From: Roseburia hominis A2-183 | GTDB lineage: Bacteria; Bacillota; Clostridia; Lachnospirales; Lachnospiraceae | NCBI RefSeq assembly: GCF_000225345.1 | Contig: NC_015977.1 | Coordinates: 1,905,501-1,969,500, forward strand | Reading direction: 5' to 3' | DNA length: 64,000 bases | Shown: in pieces, positions 1 through 8,646 of the stretch | Position numbering within the stretch: the stretch's first letter is position 1 | Layout of the letters: each line of letters begins with the position of its first letter | Position numbers and translations under genes: made by a program | The notes under the pieces: model-generated | The model's input: the letters and a program-made list of their open reading frames with translations, nothing else | What the model was told of the DNA's origin: nothing | The model's database searches: none

Positions 1-573
1 TCCCGCCAGCATGCGCAGATGCACCGGCTTTCGCACCGAGAGTGTCAGCGCATGGTGCGTCGCCTCCTGCCAGGTCTGCGCCAGCAGGCAGATCTGATCC
101 GGGCGCAGAAACCGGGAGGTATGCATCTCTCCCCAGCTTCCCACAAACACGCCCTGCACGGTCAGAATGGCATCCGCATACCGTTCCGCAAAACTACCGA
201 GCGCCTGCATGTGTCTCTGCACCACAAAAATGCGCTGCGGCTCGCGCTCCATCCCCTTTCCCTCCGTATCGTAACAGACGCGCAGGATCATCTCTTTTTT
301 CCGCTCTTGAAAGGCACGAAAAATCTGCTCCGCAAAGTCCAGTGCAAGAGTGTCCAGTTCACGCGAGGCGTAATCGCGGATGTCCAGCCGGACCAGAGCA
401 AGTGTCTCCCCGGGATAATCCGGCAGCCAGTCTAAGGATACTTTCTCCGGTCTCCCCAGCCGGAACGTGTAGATGTGATACCACCCACGCCCCGGAGCAA
501 TATAGGGCTTCTGCTGTCTTTTTAAATTTTCTGCGTAAAAAGAACGCTTACTCCTTTTTGTCCATGAAAACAT
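1..573 (-). CDS. DUF4874/DUF4832-type protein, N-terminal part (cut by window edge)
   Basis: An open frame runs from an ATG at 571-573 to the window edge with no stop, giving the first 191 residues. The start lies inside the last codons of the upstream glycosyltransferase gene (26 nt overlap) and has an AGGAG six bases upstream. The protein has a PGRGWYHIYTF segment near residue 30, LVRLDIRDY, a strand ending in LRVCYDTEG, and VFVGSWGEMHTSRFL near residue 150. This is the layout I recall for DUF4874 (N-terminal half of DUF4832 proteins), which resembles TIM-barrel glycoside hydrolases. As the last visible gene of the Pel-type operon it may act on the polymer, but that is inference. No signal peptide is visible. 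Confidence 0.7.
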   Translation of the reverse strand, partial: MFSWTKRSKRSFYAENLKRQQKPYIAPGRGWYHIYTFRLGRPEKVSLDWLPDYPGETLALVRLDIRDYASRELDTLALDFAEQIFRAFQERKKEMILRVCYDTEGKGMEREPQRIFVVQRHMQALGSFAERYADAILTVQGVFVGSWGEMHTSRFLRPDQICLLAQTWQEATHHALTLSVRKPVHLRMLAG

Positions 574-1345
574 CCCGCTCTCCTGCCCCCGCATCAATTC
601 CAAGCACCTTGATCCGAAATACCACGCCGATGATGGAGAAGACCATGCGGAACATATAGACCACCGGTTTGAGTCCGGAGTGCATGCTGGTGCCACAGCT
701 TCTCGCATGCATGACAGCAGGGATCTCATCTATGCGGAATCCGAGCAGCTGCATCTGAATGATCATATTGGCATCCGGATACTTGTCGTCAAAGTGCTTA
801 TACTTCGAGTAATATAAAAATGCCCTGCGGTTAAGTCCCTGCAGACCGGTCGTCGGATCGGCAATCTTTCGTCCGGTACTGATCTTTATCATCCAGCGGA
901 AGAATCCGTATGCCAGTTTCTTCGTAGCGGAGACCGAATACTCTGCACTTCCCTCCATAAAACGCGAACAAAGCACGATATCCGGGCAGCGTCCGTCCGC
1001 ATCCTGCTGTTTTAGTCTCTGATAGATCACCGGTATGTTGCACACATCATGCTGTCCGTCCGCATCCATCTGGATCACATAGGAATATTTGCGGCGGATC
1101 GCGTATTTATATCCAAGCTGCAGGGCGCTCCCGTACCCCAGATTAAAGACATGGGATACCAGCGTATGTCCGTGTGCCTTTACGACCCAGTTCGTAGAGT
1201 CCGAGGACGCGTCATTCATGACCAGAATATCCGCAATCTCCGCGATCTCCGGGCGTTCCAGCTCCTCCAGCACCCGCTCTATATTTTTCTCCTCATTGTA
1301 TGCCGGAATGATAATCAGCAGTTCTTTTTGTTTCTTCTCTACCAT
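548..1345 (-). CDS. Family 2 glycosyltransferase (DPM1-like)
   Basis: This 265-residue GT-A protein should transfer a sugar from a nucleotide donor to a lipid or glycan acceptor at the inner face of the membrane. Visible motifs are IIPAYNEEKN (about residues 11-20), MNDASSDST, QMDADGQHD (the DxD metal site, about 93-101) and DPTTGLQGLNRRAF, as in dolichol-phosphate-mannose synthase-like enzymes. A hydrophobic stretch near the C-terminus may bind the membrane. The start has AAGGA at a good distance. It follows the GT4 gene by 10 nt and overlaps the DUF4874 gene, so it is in the polysaccharide operon. It is not part of the core Pel set, and donor and acceptor cannot be read from sequence. Confidence 0.88.
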   Translation of the reverse strand: MVEKKQKELLIIIPAYNEEKNIERVLEELERPEIAEIADILVMNDASSDSTNWVVKAHGHTLVSHVFNLGYGSALQLGYKYAIRRKYSYVIQMDADGQHDVCNIPVIYQRLKQQDADGRCPDIVLCSRFMEGSAEYSVSATKKLAYGFFRWMIKISTGRKIADPTTGLQGLNRRAFLYYSKYKHFDDKYPDANMIIQMQLLGFRIDEIPAVMHARSCGTSMHSGLKPVVYMFRMVFSIIGVVFRIKVLGIDAGAGERDVFMDKKE

Positions 1346-1355
1346 CGTATCTTCC

Positions 1356-2585
1356 TTATTCTTTCTCGGAAAGCAGCTGCTCCAACAGCCGTTCCTCGTT
1401 CTCGTAATTTACAGGACGCTTTAACGCCGCCTGCGCGTACGCCCTGCGCCGGTCCGGATTCCGGATCAGGAAGCCCACAGCTTCCTTTACCGCCGCAGCG
1501 TCAAGCGCGCACAAAATCCCGTCCTCCCCGTCTGTAATCTGCTCTCTGTTACATTCGGAAGCAACGATCGCACAGCCAAGCGTCTGCGCCTCCTGTATCG
1601 CAATGCTTTTCCCCTCATATCCGGTCGCATGCACATAGATATCCGTCTGCCGGTAGTACGGATAGGGATTCTCAACCGCTCCAAGCAGCAGGAAATCCTC
1701 CTTTAATCCGCACGACGCAATGTGCTGCTCTAATTCCCTGCGGCTGCTTCCCTCGCCCAGCACATACCACCGGACTGGGTATCCCTCCGCCTTTAACTGC
1801 CGCATCGCTTCGATCGCAACCGGATATGCCTTCTGCGGGGTGAGTCTTCCCACCGTAAGCAGGCGGATTCCGTCGAAATCATCCGTAAATCCTCCCGGCT
1901 GCCCGGACATCTTCCGGATTTTTTCACAGTCGATCCGATTGTGATAGATCCTGGTGCGTGCACTGCACTCCGGATACACGGCGAGAAACGCCCGCTTTAC
2001 CTGTTCCCCGATCGGAAATACGGCATCATATTGCAGGTAGCAGTCGCGGTCCAGTTCCCTGCTGTATCCCGCCTTCTGATAGTCGATATGAATAAACGCC
2101 GCCTTTTTTTTCGTCCTGACGTGGTCTGCCACATAGTATGCAGAACCGCCCTCCAGGAATGCAACTGCAAGATCATATTCCTCCGGGAAGCGTCTAGCGC
2201 CATCCGAGATTGCCCGCCACAGCAGCTTGTCCGGCATCAGCCGTCCCTCTTTGCGCATTGCCCGCGCGACCCTCCAGTGATAGCGCCACAGCCGGATCAG
2301 GTTGGCTCTGTGAAGCAGACATTTTACAACGGTCATGCCCATATAGATTCTTCCCTTTGGTTCGAGCACCGAGACCGGGGCATACCTTGGATTGACAAGC
2401 CGCACCCCCTCTGGTATCTGCTGCACCAGTTCTCCCTGGTTCATCAGGACAAAGAGCGAGAGCTCATATCTGGGCTGCCCGTCCTCCCCCCTCTCGGCAG
2501 CAAGCTGCGCAAGCAGTTCCAACAGTGCCGTCTCCGCTCCGGCGCGGCTTAATGTATTAATCACGAACAATATCTTTTTTTTCAT
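1356..2585 (-). CDS. Family 4 glycosyltransferase
   Basis: This 409-residue GT-B enzyme has the N-terminal glycine-rich entry KILFVINTLSRAGAETALLELL, a C-terminal Rossmann half with LLTVGRLTPQKAYP and VLGEGSSRREL, and the GT4 EX7E pair in EGKSIAIQE. It is a second GT4 in the operon besides PelF, and with the GT2 next to it may decorate or prime the polymer. Its start overlaps the end of the DUF2304-like gene by 29 nt, so translational coupling is likely. The Shine-Dalgarno is weak (GGGGA further upstream than usual), which fits coupling. Acceptor specificity is unknown. Confidence 0.88.
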   Translation of the reverse strand: MKKKILFVINTLSRAGAETALLELLAQLAAERGEDGQPRYELSLFVLMNQGELVQQIPEGVRLVNPRYAPVSVLEPKGRIYMGMTVVKCLLHRANLIRLWRYHWRVARAMRKEGRLMPDKLLWRAISDGARRFPEEYDLAVAFLEGGSAYYVADHVRTKKKAAFIHIDYQKAGYSRELDRDCYLQYDAVFPIGEQVKRAFLAVYPECSARTRIYHNRIDCEKIRKMSGQPGGFTDDFDGIRLLTVGRLTPQKAYPVAIEAMRQLKAEGYPVRWYVLGEGSSRRELEQHIASCGLKEDFLLLGAVENPYPYYRQTDIYVHATGYEGKSIAIQEAQTLGCAIVASECNREQITDGEDGILCALDAAAVKEAVGFLIRNPDRRRAYAQAALKRPVNYENEERLLEQLLSEKE

Positions 2586-2937
2586 CTGTCAAAATCCCCA
2601 GCCTGTGCAATATTCTCTCATTTTCCTGATTGAGCAGGGAAACCTGCATGGCAAGCTCCTGATTTTTCATGGAAAGAACCGACACCACCTTGCTTAACTT
2701 AAACAGCAGGATCAAAAGCAGCAGGCAGACTGCCAGAAGAAGCACCACCAGGTATTCCTCCTCCCTTGCCCCCGGCACGGAGACCACGCCCGTTAAAATC
2801 AGCGCCACCGAGACAAATGCCCACAGAAGTCCAATCGTATCGGTCAGTTTTTGTCTCACATACGCATTGATGTCCCCCAAAAGGAACAACACTCCCGCTG
2901 CCGTCAGAAAAATCCGCAGAATTAAAATCACATTCAT
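2557..2937 (-). CDS. DUF2304-like small membrane protein
   Basis: This 126-residue protein has three hydrophobic segments (about residues 1-20, 33-52 and 62-83) followed by a charged helix with heptad-like leucines (about 85-115), probably a short cytoplasmic coiled coil. This length and layout match DUF2304 proteins, which usually sit beside a GT2 glycosyltransferase, as here. The function of the family is not established; a membrane scaffold or accessory factor for the neighbouring glycosyltransferases is inference. It starts 3 nt after PelG ends and overlaps the GT4 gene. Confidence 0.72.
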   Translation of the reverse strand: MNVILILRIFLTAAGVLFLLGDINAYVRQKLTDTIGLLWAFVSVALILTGVVSVPGAREEEYLVVLLLAVCLLLLILLFKLSKVVSVLSMKNQELAMQVSLLNQENERILHRLGILTDEKKDIVRD

Positions 2938-2940
2938 ATA

Positions 2941-4392
2941 CTAACGCTCCTTCTGTTTCTTTGTATATACCATACTCTCCGGCATCCGCTCTCTCTTCAC
3001 CGTAAACAGCTGTCCGCCGCAGAAGATATGTTCATCCATATGGCGCTCCATGAACCTGAGTCTGAAATAGGCAATGGTAAAGCCGGTAAAGCTGCCCGCC
3101 ACCAGCCCCATGCCGTACCACAGGTCACTCCCGCCGGCAGAAAGCACGCTTCCCGCCCACGTCACCAGACAAAAGCCGAGGGTTGCCAAAAGCGCCCCTG
3201 TCAGATCGTTAAAGTAGTACAGAAAAATAATTTCTGCATACAGAATAAATAATATAAAATATCCGGCGGCAAGACAAGGATAGATCTGCATCACTCTTCC
3301 CGAGAACCCGTACTGCGGAAGCACCACCACGCAGAGCAGATACACTGCCGTCGAGATGATAAACTGTATGCGCACCAGATTCATAAGCTCTGCAGAAAGC
3401 TGCCGGAACATTCTGTCTTTTGTATTTTTGATATCTTCCCATCTTCCTCCGATGACCGCTTCCGAATACGCCTTGTAACGTGTGTGGAAATGCATCTCTA
3501 CCCGCGTGATAAAAATGATGGTCGACGACAGATTCGTAAACATCGCCAGACAGGTCGCCAGATCATACGTCGGAGCAAAGACAAACGTATCCGCCACGCG
3601 CATCTGTAAATCCGTATTCCAGAACACAAAATTGTGAATATACAGACCGAGGGTATACAAAAAATTGATCACCACCAGCTTCCAGTACCTGCCAAAATAC
3701 GAAAAAACTCTTCTGTACCGGTTGCTGTTCCTCTTAAAATAGCGCTTCACCGTGGCATATTCCAACACCGCCGTAAGAAAGAATCCGATCGTGAGGGAAA
3801 GCAGCATACTGTAGACAATCTCCCTGCCGCATACTTTTACAAAAAAGAGGGCGCAGGCGAGTGCCGCCGCCATCCCGGTCAAAAAGTACAGCGATATCTT
3901 CTGATAATCCTTACAGATGGAAAGGTAAAGCATCGAGTAGAACACGAGAACCAGTGCGATATAACCGCAAAATCCGGTAAACACAAAAATCAGATTGACA
4001 TGTTCCACAAGATGTTCCCATGCGCAAAACGGAATTCCGAGAAGACTTGCCAGCAGAATGTTTAAAAGCAGCCCCACATCGTAACAGGGCAGAATATCCT
4101 CATAGCGCTCCTCATAGATGACATCCGACATATAGCGGGACAACACCGCATTAAAAGGCGCCGCCGTCAGAAGCGAAAAGATAAAGATGTAAAGCAGCGT
4201 TCCGGAAAACAGTCCTCTCCTCGCATATCCCACATTCTCATATCCCAGGAGCTGACTCATGAGCATGACCGTTCCGATCACGACAAACATCGGTGCGACC
4301 GTCACGACCGCACTGTAGCCGAATCCGGTCAGATATGCAAGAATCGTTTTTTTCTCATATATTTTCTGGAGCTTGATTCCTATTCCTGCCAC
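2941..4392 (-). CDS. pelG: PelG-like polysaccharide flippase/transporter
   Basis: This 483-residue polytopic membrane protein has about twelve hydrophobic segments. The N-terminus MAGIGIKLQKIYEKKTIL, followed by YLTGFGYSAVVTVAP, is characteristic of PelG, a MOP-superfamily protein expected to move the Pel polymer across the membrane with PelD and PelE while PelF makes it. The start codon is GTG with a GGGAGAGAG ribosome site; no better ATG is nearby. It lies 14 nt after pelF, in the order F-G expected for the Gram-positive Pel cluster. The assignment rests on family likeness plus the adjacent PelF. Confidence 0.9.
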   Translation of the reverse strand: MAGIGIKLQKIYEKKTILAYLTGFGYSAVVTVAPMFVVIGTVMLMSQLLGYENVGYARRGLFSGTLLYIFIFSLLTAAPFNAVLSRYMSDVIYEERYEDILPCYDVGLLLNILLASLLGIPFCAWEHLVEHVNLIFVFTGFCGYIALVLVFYSMLYLSICKDYQKISLYFLTGMAAALACALFFVKVCGREIVYSMLLSLTIGFFLTAVLEYATVKRYFKRNSNRYRRVFSYFGRYWKLVVINFLYTLGLYIHNFVFWNTDLQMRVADTFVFAPTYDLATCLAMFTNLSSTIIFITRVEMHFHTRYKAYSEAVIGGRWEDIKNTKDRMFRQLSAELMNLVRIQFIISTAVYLLCVVVLPQYGFSGRVMQIYPCLAAGYFILFILYAEIIFLYYFNDLTGALLATLGFCLVTWAGSVLSAGGSDLWYGMGLVAGSFTGFTIAYFRLRFMERHMDEHIFCGGQLFTVKRERMPESMVYTKKQKER

Positions 4393-4406
4393 AGTCTCTC
4401 TCCCTT

Positions 4407-5831
4407 CTACCAGTCTATGTTCTCAAACGTTTCATAAATCTTCCGGTACGTCTGCTGCATATCCGAAATCTTGTACTTTGCCATCACACGGCGGTAACCG
4501 TTTTCTCCCATCTGTTTTCTGCGGACCGGATGTCTGGCAAGATTCACCATGGCATCCGCGATCTCCTTCACGTTCATGATGTGCGTCAGAATTCCCGCCT
4601 CGCCAAAATCATCGTCCTCGCCGTACAACAGTCCGCGGCAGTTTCCGACATCGGTTGCTATCGCAGGAAGCTTCGCCGCATAGCCCTCCAGAACCGTTAA
4701 CGGCTGCCCCTCGCTGATACTGGTCAGAATGGTAAAATCCAGTCCGCCGAGATATTCCGTCACATTCACCCTTCCGGTAAACACCACATCCGGCAGTTCC
4801 ATCAGCTCCACCAGATCAAAACATTCTCTCGCGTATTCCTCGTCTTCTTCCGTCGGCCCCATGATCCATAATTTTAAGTTAGGCACATCGCGCTTTGCAT
4901 ACGCAAACGCCCGGATCATGGTCTTGACATCCTTGATCGGCGTCACGCGGAGTACCGCACCGATGTGCACCATATCCGGCTCCATCGCTTCCGGACGCTT
5001 CAAGCCGGTAAACCGCGCCGGATCAATCCCATTCGGGGTAATGCTCGTCTTATCCGCAGGACATCCCAGTTCGATCTGAAGCTCTCTCGCGTGCGCGTAA
5101 AGGCTTGTCACCAGATCCGCCCTGTCATAGGCAAGCTTCGACATTTTCTTGAACTGCTCAATCCAGATATTTTTATAGATGCCGGACACCCAGTCCGCAC
5201 GGATCAGTTCTTCCTCGCGCTCCCTGGTGTAGATTCCATGCTCCGAGATCAGAAGCCTGCAGCCAAACCTGCGCTTTGCCATGCTGCCCAGCACGCCCGC
5301 ATATCCCGTCGCCACACAGTGATACACATCCGCCCTCGGCAGCCGCATGCCAAGTGTCAGAAACAGCGGAAGATACATGGAGCGCATCGTCCAGAGGAAA
5401 TCAGAAAACACCGCCCCCGCATACCGCACCGTATAACATTCCTGCACCGCCCGGAAAAAATCCTCCCCCATGAGAAGTTCATTCAAAGAGAATTCCTTCT
5501 CCCCGAAAAAGGAGAACAGGGTATCCCAGTCTACATTCTGGTTCATCAACAGGCTCCGCAGTGCGGCGTACTCCCGCTCATTTAACTTCAGTCTGGCTGC
5601 TCTTTTAAGTTCTTTTGGCCGCCAGTCTGCATCCTCCAGATACAGTTCGTGCACTTCCACCACATTCTCCGGGAGATCGTAGACAAACTTTCCGCGCAGC
5701 GAACGGTTCGCCACAATCGCCAGCACGACAAACTGGTACTCCGGAAATATTTTTATCATACTGTGTATCCAGCTCGATACACCCCCGACAACATAGGGAT
5801 AGCATCCCTCTGCCACAATACATATTCTCAT
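4407..5831 (-). CDS. pelF: PelF-like GT4 glycosyltransferase
   Basis: This 474-residue enzyme is the predicted cytosolic Pel polymerase, using UDP-sugars (UDP-GlcNAc/GalNAc in studied systems) to build the polysaccharide. Visible PelF features are the N-terminus RICIVAEGCYPYVVGGVSSW, the FLWTMRSMYLPLF region, the SEHGIYTREREEE segment that is a strong PelF signature, GAVLRVTPIKDVKTMI, and the EX7E pair in EGQPLTVLE. Length is typical. Start and previous stop overlap as ATGA (4 nt), so it is coupled to the DUF2194 gene. Together with PelG this is the firmest evidence that the operon makes a Pel-like polymer. Confidence 0.93.
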   Translation of the reverse strand: MRICIVAEGCYPYVVGGVSSWIHSMIKIFPEYQFVVLAIVANRSLRGKFVYDLPENVVEVHELYLEDADWRPKELKRAARLKLNEREYAALRSLLMNQNVDWDTLFSFFGEKEFSLNELLMGEDFFRAVQECYTVRYAGAVFSDFLWTMRSMYLPLFLTLGMRLPRADVYHCVATGYAGVLGSMAKRRFGCRLLISEHGIYTREREEELIRADWVSGIYKNIWIEQFKKMSKLAYDRADLVTSLYAHARELQIELGCPADKTSITPNGIDPARFTGLKRPEAMEPDMVHIGAVLRVTPIKDVKTMIRAFAYAKRDVPNLKLWIMGPTEEDEEYARECFDLVELMELPDVVFTGRVNVTEYLGGLDFTILTSISEGQPLTVLEGYAAKLPAIATDVGNCRGLLYGEDDDFGEAGILTHIMNVKEIADAMVNLARHPVRRKQMGENGYRRVMAKYKISDMQQTYRKIYETFENIDW

Positions 5832-7708
5832 GTGCCGTCACCACGCTTTCCGCCGTCCTGATACTGCCATGTTTCCCCGGTCTGCACTTCCACGGAGACC
5901 TCATCTTCCTCTGCAAGAATCAGGTAGACGCCGTCTTCTATCTCTTCAAAGATTCCGCCCGCAACTTCTGTGACTTTCTCTCCGTGCAGGCGCAGCAGAA
6001 ACCATGCCGCATCCTCCCGGTGCTCTAAGGAAAGCGTAATCACATTGCCCGCGCGCTGCTGCTTATAGTCAAGTGCCAGAAATCTGCGGATGCGCACATC
6101 ACTCTCTGTCAGGGTGGTTGCGTCAAACGCTTCATACGCTTTCCAGTAGGTGCCCAGGTTTGCTGCGATCTTCTTGGACATTTTCTCCCAGGAATCCTCG
6201 TCCCCTTCCGGATAAGTCACGCTATAGAAGTCGAGTGTGATGTTGGAATAGCCGAGCGCCGTCTCCATGCATTTCACTTTAAAATCATCCAGAAACGTAT
6301 GCCGGATTCCGGAACTCGTCGACGGCTGCAGTGTGACGTTCTCATTGAGATACCCCACCGCCTGCCCGCTGGCGCCGGATCCGAGCGCAACCGTCCGGAT
6401 TTCCGCTGGAAGGGCACTCTTCTCCCCGATGCTCTTTACTCCGTCCGCGTAGAGGGATAAAAACCGGTAGGACGGCGCATAGGTCTGCCAGAACGTCTGA
6501 TCCTGCTTTATTTTTTCTGAGAGCGGGATCCCTTCCATGCTGTCTGCGGACAGTCCCGCCTCCGCGTGCTCCTCCTTCAGACGTTTCAGATAGTAGGTGA
6601 CGTTCTCTCCATCCGGCTCTTCCTCATCCGTATACGTAAACTGCGGCGTCATCATGCAGGTCATCTTTGCCCCCGTCCGGGAGGCAATGGAGGTCAGCGA
6701 CGGCCACACAATTTCCTGATACACTGCCTGTGCGGACTGACTGTAGCGCTTCTGCATCTCCTCCTCGTTCTCGGAGACGAACGTCGGCAGATCTGCAATC
6801 ACAAGATTCTGTGCGTTGATTACCGGGTAGATATCGTAATCGTATGTCTCCCCCATCATGGCGTCCAGTATTCCAACAGCGCTTATGTCTGCAAGATAAT
6901 CCCCGTTCACACAGAAAATCTTTGCCGTATCCACGCTGTTTCTCCAGAGAATGGCAGGCAGAAGGCTGTTTTTTGCCGCCTCTTCCTCCATTCCCGCATA
7001 CTGTGCCCGTATTTCGTTATCCACCGTCTGTTCGATCGTCTCATCGGACAGCGTGCCGACCATATAGGTCTTGGTTCCCGCGCCGGTCGTATACCAGGGA
7101 ACAGAAGGGTTCATGTCCTGACGCTCCTCCTCCCCGAGTTCCGTGACCTCATAGATCTCTTCCCCGCCGAGCAGAAAGCCGGAAAACAGATGCATGCCCG
7201 CAAGCGGTATCTCATCCGCAATCACCGCGCGGATTCCGAGAAGCTCTCTTAAATCCCGGTACTCCCTTATCACAGAGCTCTGCGGCAGGGTTGCAAAAAT
7301 CACAGTCACACCCATTTGTGCCTCTCTGCGAAGAACCGCCACCTCTTCTTCCGACGTCACCTTGCTGCCGTCCACCACCAGCACCTGCAGTGCATCATCC
7401 TGCAGGCTGTCAAGCAGTGCGAGGGAGCTGCTGCAAAAAAACGTCCGCTTGCGGTAGCTGCACCATGTCTTTACCACGGATTCCTCCGCTCCCCCTGCTT
7501 CGCCCACATAGATCACCTCGCAGGCGTCGGCAGATGTCTGTTCCGCCAGAAATGCATCCGACCGTTGAAAGGATGTTGTGGTATCGTCTGCATATTCGTT
7601 GCTCTCATATTCACTTAACTGTTCTTTCATGACGCCTGTAAACTGAAACATAAAAAGCAGAATCACAAACATCATTGCAATCGTCAGATAATTTCTGCGT
7701 GATACCAT
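5828..7708 (-). CDS. DUF2194 protein, PelA deacetylase-like
   Basis: This 626-residue protein has one N-terminal membrane anchor (about residues 8-27) and a large outer domain. The first 200 residues look like a Rossmann/GATase-like fold (LQVLVVDGS, GVTVIFATLP). A KIFCVNGDYLAD segment sits near the position where a CE4-like polysaccharide deacetylase domain would begin, and the C-terminus is beta-rich. DUF2194 proteins take the place of the PelA deacetylase in Gram-positive pel operons, so deacetylation of the growing polymer outside the membrane is the likely role. I could not place a full set of metal-binding residues by eye. It sits between pelE and pelF. Confidence 0.72.
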   Translation of the reverse strand: MVSRRNYLTIAMMFVILLFMFQFTGVMKEQLSEYESNEYADDTTTSFQRSDAFLAEQTSADACEVIYVGEAGGAEESVVKTWCSYRKRTFFCSSSLALLDSLQDDALQVLVVDGSKVTSEEEVAVLRREAQMGVTVIFATLPQSSVIREYRDLRELLGIRAVIADEIPLAGMHLFSGFLLGGEEIYEVTELGEEERQDMNPSVPWYTTGAGTKTYMVGTLSDETIEQTVDNEIRAQYAGMEEEAAKNSLLPAILWRNSVDTAKIFCVNGDYLADISAVGILDAMMGETYDYDIYPVINAQNLVIADLPTFVSENEEEMQKRYSQSAQAVYQEIVWPSLTSIASRTGAKMTCMMTPQFTYTDEEEPDGENVTYYLKRLKEEHAEAGLSADSMEGIPLSEKIKQDQTFWQTYAPSYRFLSLYADGVKSIGEKSALPAEIRTVALGSGASGQAVGYLNENVTLQPSTSSGIRHTFLDDFKVKCMETALGYSNITLDFYSVTYPEGDEDSWEKMSKKIAANLGTYWKAYEAFDATTLTESDVRIRRFLALDYKQQRAGNVITLSLEHREDAAWFLLRLHGEKVTEVAGGIFEEIEDGVYLILAEEDEVSVEVQTGETWQYQDGGKRGDGT

Positions 7709-7728
7709 GTCATTTCCTTCCTGCCGGA

Positions 7729-8646
7729 CTAACTGAACGTCCGGATCAGCTCTAACGTCTCCCTGTCAATGACGATATTGGACGCTTTCAGCCGATCCAG
7801 TTCCCGGAAAAATTCGGTTTTCTTCTCCTGCGTAAAATACATTTTCAAATAGCAGGTGTACGTGGAAAGCGCATCCGGATATAATTCCCGGCTCCGGTTG
7901 CACCAGTAGCGCATCCGCCCGAATTCCTTTAAGCGGAGCAGCAGTTCACACAGCCATTCGATGTATTGCGCCGTGAGCTTTCGGTAATCCTTTTCATAAA
8001 GAAGTTCACACGCCTCCTCAAACATATCCACGAATGTCCGCTGTTCGGTCTCGTGAAAAACATTCTGTTTTAAGACGACGTACATGTACTCGATCAGAAG
8101 GCAGGCATCATCCCCCGCCTCCCTGCCGTCCTTTTGCATCTGCCGGTAAAGCTCCTGGGCATGCTGCCTGAAATCATTGAGCACATCCCGAAGCACCGAC
8201 GCCGCATAGTGGGAGGTCTCAGTATCCTCACTGTCAAGTGCCAGCGCCAGCGATCCGAGAGAGTCCGTGACGTCTCCCCTGACCACGTTCATGATCAGCG
8301 TGCGCAGGCTGTCCCGGTCGGAAATCGCCAGTGCCTCCTCGATCGGCACCACATTCCGCTCCTGCTCCTCGTCCGCCATAAAGTGCGTTCTGACACGCTC
8401 CTTGCTGAAAATAACATCTTCCAGATCCGCCGACTGTCCGAATAAAAGATGCCGCGCAAGCTCTCCCGCCACAAAGAAAACAGGACCGATCACAGGCGCA
8501 AAAAACATAACCGCCGCGCGGATTCTTCCGCCGGTGCGCTTTCCGGGCTCTTCTCTCCAGTGCCGCTCATTCCACAGGACATACGCCGCCGTGACGCACA
8601 GATTCAGTACCACAAGCAGCAGAAAATACGTTTCGATCCTGCTCAT
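7729..8646 (-). CDS. pelE: PelE-like membrane protein
   Basis: This 305-residue protein has two N-terminal membrane helices (LLLVVLNLCVTAAYVLW and AAVMFFAPVIGPVFFVAGEL) and a soluble, mostly helical C-terminal part with TPR-like character (about residues 80-305). That is the expected layout of PelE, which holds PelD, PelF and PelG together at the inner membrane. A longer frame begins at 8673, but the ATG at 8644-8646 overlaps the pelD-like stop as ATGA and has AGGAG eight bases upstream, so it is preferred. The call comes from architecture and its place between pelD and pelA-like genes. Confidence 0.7.
   Translation of the reverse strand: MSRIETYFLLLVVLNLCVTAAYVLWNERHWREEPGKRTGGRIRAAVMFFAPVIGPVFFVAGELARHLLFGQSADLEDVIFSKERVRTHFMADEEQERNVVPIEEALAISDRDSLRTLIMNVVRGDVTDSLGSLALALDSEDTETSHYAASVLRDVLNDFRQHAQELYRQMQKDGREAGDDACLLIEYMYVVLKQNVFHETEQRTFVDMFEEACELLYEKDYRKLTAQYIEWLCELLLRLKEFGRMRYWCNRSRELYPDALSTYTCYLKMYFTQEKKTEFFRELDRLKASNIVIDRETLELIRTFS

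Noticed and set aside
42..659. A 205-residue plus-strand frame at the left edge.
   Set aside because: It is antisense to the DUF4874/DUF4832-type frame and the GT2 gene, both supported by motifs and ribosome sites.
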